Shown here in pieces: positions 4,231 to 7,019 of a stretch of DNA of 7,019 nucleotides. This DNA is from CAYNBT01 sp964396025 (lineage in GTDB: Bacteria; Patescibacteriota; WWE3; UBA101185; UBA10185). How positions within the stretch are numbered: the first letter of the stretch is position 1; every line of letters starts with the position of its first letter. The stretch is from positions 1 through 7,019 of the forward strand of contig CAYNBT010000033.1 of assembly GCA_964396025.1 (NCBI GenBank), read 5' to 3'. A program made the translations under genes and the position numbers. The notes under the pieces were generated by a model. It worked only from the letters and a program-made list of their open reading frames with translations, was not told the DNA's origin and did no database searches.

Positions 4231-5193
4231 ATTGTCTTCTGTCTGTGCGTTGCCTTGTGTAATCTTTACCGCAATCCCATACTGATTATATTTCTCCCCA
4301 AAGCCCGATACATCCTCCCACCTTTTTACAAACTGTTCCGCGCTCACAAATCTTATACCGTACGTTTTTGGATCTATCCCGAAGCTTTTCAATTGCTCCT
4401 GTGTGTAGGGAAGGTCTCTTGTTTCTGTGTATGCAAGTTCCTCCTCAGTCTCATCTGAATCAGCAGTCTCATCATCACCTTCAGACTCATCTGTGTCCAT
4501 TGCCTCTCTACTTATAATTTCAGACTTAGGATTATTTGGATCGGCAATGTAATATTCAATTTCAGGCTGGATTTTACGCGTATCTTCTGGAGCAGCCTTC
4601 CCCATATGTACCCTATATAGGCTGTTTTCGTTTGAAAGGCGCTGATAGTAATGGAACATAGGATCAATTACCGTGTAGTAATCGTGTCCGTTAATCGCAG
4701 TCTTTCCACAAACAATCAAATAATGCCCATCAGCGTCAATGTCTCTATCTTTACCGTAATCTGGAATTGTTTGCACTGGGCAGATCACAACGCAGCCTTC
4801 TTTGAGTTTTTCGTCTAGGTAAGCCCTAGCCTCTTTGCATGATTCATCTGTAATCTCCCCTACTGATTCCTTGATTTCGAAATCAACACCATGTGTTTCC
4901 AAAAGATATTGAAGGATCTCTGGTGGCATGCCTAAATCCTCCATTTTAAAACCCTTAGTATTTTGTTCGAGCCCCGCAATTCTTACTTCGGCTTCTTGAA
5001 TTAAAGTTTGTTGACTGACCTCTATACCTAGCGTTTTTAGTACATCTGCTACTACTGCTGGTCCGCAGCCAGAATCATTGACCTGTTCTTCACTTTTTAC
5101 GTCTATGAAAATTGCTTCCTTGTCTTTAGAAACTTCTTTTATGTAGTGCTCTGTTGTTGCGTGTTCTATCGGTGGAAATTCTGTTTCGTTCAC
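4210..5193 (-). CDS. Papain-like C39-type cysteine peptidase-like protein
   Basis: A 327-residue protein. Residues 28-205 or so fit a papain-fold, peptidase C39-like domain. Q37 (oxyanion helper) precedes C43 in NDSGCGPAVVADVLKTLG. H157 lies in DADGHYLIVCG and D177 in YTVIDPMF, giving an apparently complete Cys-His-Asp set. C39 relatives cleave double-glycine leader peptides or act as hydrolases, but this one has no ABC transporter, no signal peptide and no membrane segment, so it should be cytoplasmic. An acidic, probably disordered linker rich in D, E, S and T (232-254) leads to a C-terminal segment (258-315) that I cannot assign. The GTG start is fixed by TATAAT six bases upstream. It lies 36 bases downstream of the MurA-like gene on the same strand, but has its own promoter. 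A transglutaminase-like or deconjugating activity is an alternative. Confidence 0.7.
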   Translation of the reverse strand: MNETEFPPIEHATTEHYIKEVSKDKEAIFIDVKSEEQVNDSGCGPAVVADVLKTLGIEVSQQTLIQEAEVRIAGLEQNTKGFKMEDLGMPPEILQYLLETHGVDFEIKESVGEITDESCKEARAYLDEKLKEGCVVICPVQTIPDYGKDRDIDADGHYLIVCGKTAINGHDYYTVIDPMFHYYQRLSNENSLYRVHMGKAAPEDTRKIQPEIEYYIADPNNPKSEIISREAMDTDESEGDDETADSDETEEELAYTETRDLPYTQEQLKSFGIDPKTYGIRFVSAEQFVKRWEDVSGFGEKYNQYGIAVKITQGNAQTEDNKTEGQL

Positions 5194-5199
5194 TTAAGA

Positions 5200-5227
5200 A
5201 TTATAGCGCACACACCTACAGTCGCAA
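5200..5227 (-). promoter_or_regulatory. Promoter of the leaderless C39-like gene
   Basis: TTGCGA (5227-5222), 16 bases, a perfect TATAAT (5205-5200), then TCTTAA and GTG (5193). The predicted start site is the G of GTG, with no Shine-Dalgarno. The -35 begins just after the stop codon of the upstream MurA-like gene. Confidence 0.7.
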
Positions 5228-5229
5228 GT

Positions 5230-6537
5230 TTATGGCTCTAGTACCTCAATTTTTGCACCAAGAGCTTGGTAGTCTCTTATGATATTTGGGTATCTCCTAA
5301 GCAAAAACTCGCAATTGTTGATTGTTGTTTCCACAGGGTCTGCCAATGCAAGTAAAAAAAGGGCCATGATAGCCTGAATAACGTCCGGTGGGTACACTTC
5401 TGAGTTTTTAAGTTTAGCGGGGCCAGAGATTATGACTCTTTGTGGATCGCAGATAAAGATGTTTGCGCCCATTGATGCTACTTCGCGACAAAACTGCAGG
5501 CCAGACTCGTACATCCAATTTTGAACCAAGATTCTCCCGTTAAGTTTGCAACCTAATGCAACTATTTGTGGCAGAGCATCCACCGGAAACCCGGGCCAAG
5601 GTCTTGGGGAAAATTTTGGAAGCTCGTCTCCTGCCAAGGGCATTCCGGAATTTACTAAATCAATTTTCAAGGGCTTGGTTCCATCTATCACTAAATCCGC
5701 GCCCTTTTTGGTGATTTTGATGTTGAATTTGGTTAAGTTCCTGATAAGTCCATCTACAATGTCTGGAATGTTTGCGCCCAAAATGGTTATTTTTCCTTTG
5801 GTGAGTGCTGCGGCCACAATGTAACCAATAATGTCTATTGCGTCCGGTCTTGGTATAAATGTTGTTTCTTTCAATTCCTTGCTGCCAGAGATTTGTATGT
5901 TGTTTGATCCTATTCCAGTAATTTTTGCTCCCATATTGCTAAGTAATGTGAGAACGTCTGTTACGTGAGGTTCGCATGCCGAATCAATCAACTCAAATTC
6001 TCCTTTAGTTCCAGCTGCAAACATGGCAAAGTTTTCAGTTGCGGTGACACTTGCTTCAAGTTGCCAAATTCGCACTTTTCTAAATTTCTTTGAAACTGTG
6101 AATGTTACGGTTTCTTTATCAAAAGTAGTTTTAATTCCACATCCGTTAAATACGTCCAGATGTGCCGAAATTGATCTTTTACCTAAAACACATCCCCCAG
6201 GGAGAGGTATTGTTGCTTTACCGAATCTAGCAAGAAGTGGGCCAGCGAACATGATGGAGCTGCGAAATTTTTTTGCGGATGGAGAATCAATTACCCATTT
6301 ATCTACATTAGTACAATCAACAATCAAGTTGTTATAGTTTTTATCATCAATCAGTGCGCCAAGATCTCTGAGAATTCCCAATATCTTGTCTACGTCAGTA
6401 GATTTTGGCACGTTTTTGTATATTGTTTTTCCTTTTACCAGAATACTTGCAGGCAGCGCTGCCACAATGGAATTTTTGTTTGCGATAGGCACAACGGAGC
6501 CGTTTAGTTTGTTACCTCCAGTCACCTTTATTTTCAC
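5230..6537 (-). CDS. MurA-family enolpyruvyl transferase homologue, altered active site
   Basis: A 435-residue protein of the enolpyruvyl transferase fold, full length for MurA, which transfers enolpyruvate from PEP to UDP-GlcNAc in the first committed step of peptidoglycan synthesis. Features matched to E. coli MurA from memory are K21-N22 (K22-N23), R92 (R91), PGGC with catalytic C116 (C115), R121 (R120), H126 (H125), SVTATEN (163-169), D320 in PGFPVD (D305) and R414 (R397). Two key arginines are absent: R331 aligns to G346 and R371 to Q388, both without gaps. About 16 extra residues lie near 297-314, just before the D320 loop. The GTG start has an extended -10 with TATAAT six bases upstream. 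The family is certain. Whether it makes UDP-GlcNAc-enolpyruvate is doubtful, so I withhold the symbol murA; it may be a paralogue with another substrate. Confidence 0.85.
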   Translation of the reverse strand: MKIKVTGGNKLNGSVVPIANKNSIVAALPASILVKGKTIYKNVPKSTDVDKILGILRDLGALIDDKNYNNLIVDCTNVDKWVIDSPSAKKFRSSIMFAGPLLARFGKATIPLPGGCVLGKRSISAHLDVFNGCGIKTTFDKETVTFTVSKKFRKVRIWQLEASVTATENFAMFAAGTKGEFELIDSACEPHVTDVLTLLSNMGAKITGIGSNNIQISGSKELKETTFIPRPDAIDIIGYIVAAALTKGKITILGANIPDIVDGLIRNLTKFNIKITKKGADLVIDGTKPLKIDLVNSGMPLAGDELPKFSPRPWPGFPVDALPQIVALGCKLNGRILVQNWMYESGLQFCREVASMGANIFICDPQRVIISGPAKLKNSEVYPPDVIQAIMALFLLALADPVETTINNCEFLLRRYPNIIRDYQALGAKIEVLEP

Positions 6538-6543
6538 CAGAGT

Positions 6544-6552
6544 ATTATACCA
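6544..6552 (-). promoter_or_regulatory. Extended -10 promoter of the leaderless MurA-like gene
   Basis: TGGTATAAT is a perfect extended -10 on the minus strand, followed by ACTCTG and GTG (6537). No good -35 is seen, which an extended -10 tolerates. The start is predicted on the G of GTG. Confidence 0.7.
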
Positions 6553-6572
6553 GCATAGTAAACATGCGTAGT

Positions 6573-6602
6573 TTGCAAAGATGTTTTAGAATGCACTAAA
6601 CT
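6573..6602 (+). promoter_or_regulatory. Weak promoter candidate for the right-edge gene
   Basis: TTGCAA (6573-6578), 18 bases, TAAACT (6597-6602). Transcription would start near 6609, just ahead of the Shine-Dalgarno. TAGAAT (6587-6592) is an alternative -10 without a good -35. Confidence 0.3.
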
Positions 6603-6609
6603 GAAAAAA

Positions 6610-6621
6610 AAGGAGACAACG
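6610..6621 (+). promoter_or_regulatory. Strong Shine-Dalgarno in a shared 12-base leader (second copy)
   Basis: AAGGAGACAACG, with GGAG nine bases before the ATG at 6625, identical in sequence and spacing to 3802-3813. TGAAA lies a few bases upstream in both copies. It establishes the start of the right-edge gene. Confidence 0.8.
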
Positions 6622-6624
6622 CGC

Positions 6625-7019
6625 ATGGACGTACGCACTCTTCGGCATGTTGACTTTGAGCAATTGCGTGACTTGTTAAGGAAAGAAGGCGTTCCAGTAG
6701 CAGTTATACGTGAGAGACTCCATGTTAGACATCCAGTCTGGTGGGACAGCTCAAGTGACAATGGAGTTGCTGTACCAAAGAAAGTAAGCCCTTTAAGTAG
6801 GTTTGTGAGGAGAAAAGGACTTGTTGCGGTTGCACTTGTGAAACCGGATCTATTGATTCGTGCAAACGGCACCTATGTTCACCTAGATAATCCACTTAGT
6901 GCTGAGGGTGATACAACGGCTGCCATGCACGGATTCACCGGTAGAAACCCAATACTCGTACGCAGACTTGTGGAGGCATTTCCTTTGCTGCAAGAAGTAG
7001 AAATCCCCACAGAAGTGCC
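6625..7019 (+). CDS. Orphan protein of unknown function, cut by the window edge
   Basis: An open frame from an ATG with a strong Shine-Dalgarno leader, still open after 131 codons at the end of the window, so the C-terminus is missing. I do not recognise the family. The N-terminus (MDVRTLRHVDFEQLRDLLRK) looks helical and is followed by VPVAVIRERL, then a basic stretch (KKVSPLSRFVRRKGLVAVALVKPDLLI) that may be a beta-hairpin core. No signal peptide, membrane segment or catalytic motif is evident. It is divergent from the MurA-like gene, with 87 bases between the starts. The leader matches that of the orphan at 3817, although the two proteins show no obvious similarity. A minus-strand frame over the same bases has no start signal and an improbable composition, so I prefer the plus strand. 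Confidence 0.7.
   Translation, partial: MDVRTLRHVDFEQLRDLLRKEGVPVAVIRERLHVRHPVWWDSSSDNGVAVPKKVSPLSRFVRRKGLVAVALVKPDLLIRANGTYVHLDNPLSAEGDTTAAMHGFTGRNPILVRRLVEAFPLLQEVEIPTEV

Noticed and set aside
5546..6571. Several plus-strand frames of 60-104 codons within the MurA-like gene
   Set aside because: They are antisense shadows of a protein with a clear family assignment across its whole length.
6534..6872. 112-codon minus-strand frame at the right end
   Set aside because: It is the shadow of the plus-strand gene at 6625, which has a strong Shine-Dalgarno. The frame is rich in Ser and Thr in the way antisense frames are, and overlaps the MurA-like gene's start and promoter.

Overview
The window looks like part of a small, compact, AT-leaning bacterial genome. 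Genes sit 5 to 60 bases apart, except for one 540-base gap. TGA ends several reading frames, so the code is standard bacterial (table 11) rather than a TGA-recoded one. Divergent ATP-grasp ligases, a divergent MurA-like enzyme, a stand-alone SET domain, orphan proteins and apparently leaderless messages together suggest the candidate phyla radiation (Patescibacteria) to me. That placement is inference from style; no marker gene here proves it.

Layout. Bases 1-138 hold the tail of an intergenic region, with a good minus-strand promoter (26-54) for something off the left edge. Bases 139-1128 (minus) encode a D-Ala-D-Ala-ligase-like ATP-grasp protein. It is divergent from a two-gene plus-strand operon: a GNAT acetyltransferase (1176-1634) and a second ATP-grasp ligase (1640-2830). 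Together these three look like a small amide-ligase/acyltransferase cassette. A 26-bp tandem repeat (2833-2892) fills the gap before a convergent small SET-domain methyltransferase (2887-3276, minus).

The 3277-3816 gap has no convincing protein gene. On the minus strand it has a promoter (TTGACA-N17-TATTGT), a run of perfect inverted repeats and a strong intrinsic terminator. I read it as an uncharacterised structured RNA of about 380 nt (about 3706 to 3328). Its promoter is back to back with that of a plus-strand orphan gene (3817-4188), which ends in an intrinsic terminator. Then follow, both on minus, a papain-like C39-type cysteine peptidase-like protein (4210-5193) and a MurA-family protein (5230-6537). 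An orphan plus-strand gene (6625 onward) runs off the right edge.

Two start-signal systems coexist. All four minus-strand protein genes have a perfect TATAAT exactly six bases before an ATG or GTG, which puts the predicted transcription start on the start codon itself (leaderless mRNA). This geometry moves the start of the first gene from an ATG at 1143 to a GTG at 1128. In contrast, the two plus-strand orphan genes share an identical 12-base Shine-Dalgarno leader (AAGGAGACAACG) nine bases before ATG. The strongest leads are the candidate RNA, the leaderless geometry, and the MurA homologue. The last keeps the catalytic Cys and the PEP-phosphate ligands but has lost both arginines that would bind the PEP carboxylate.
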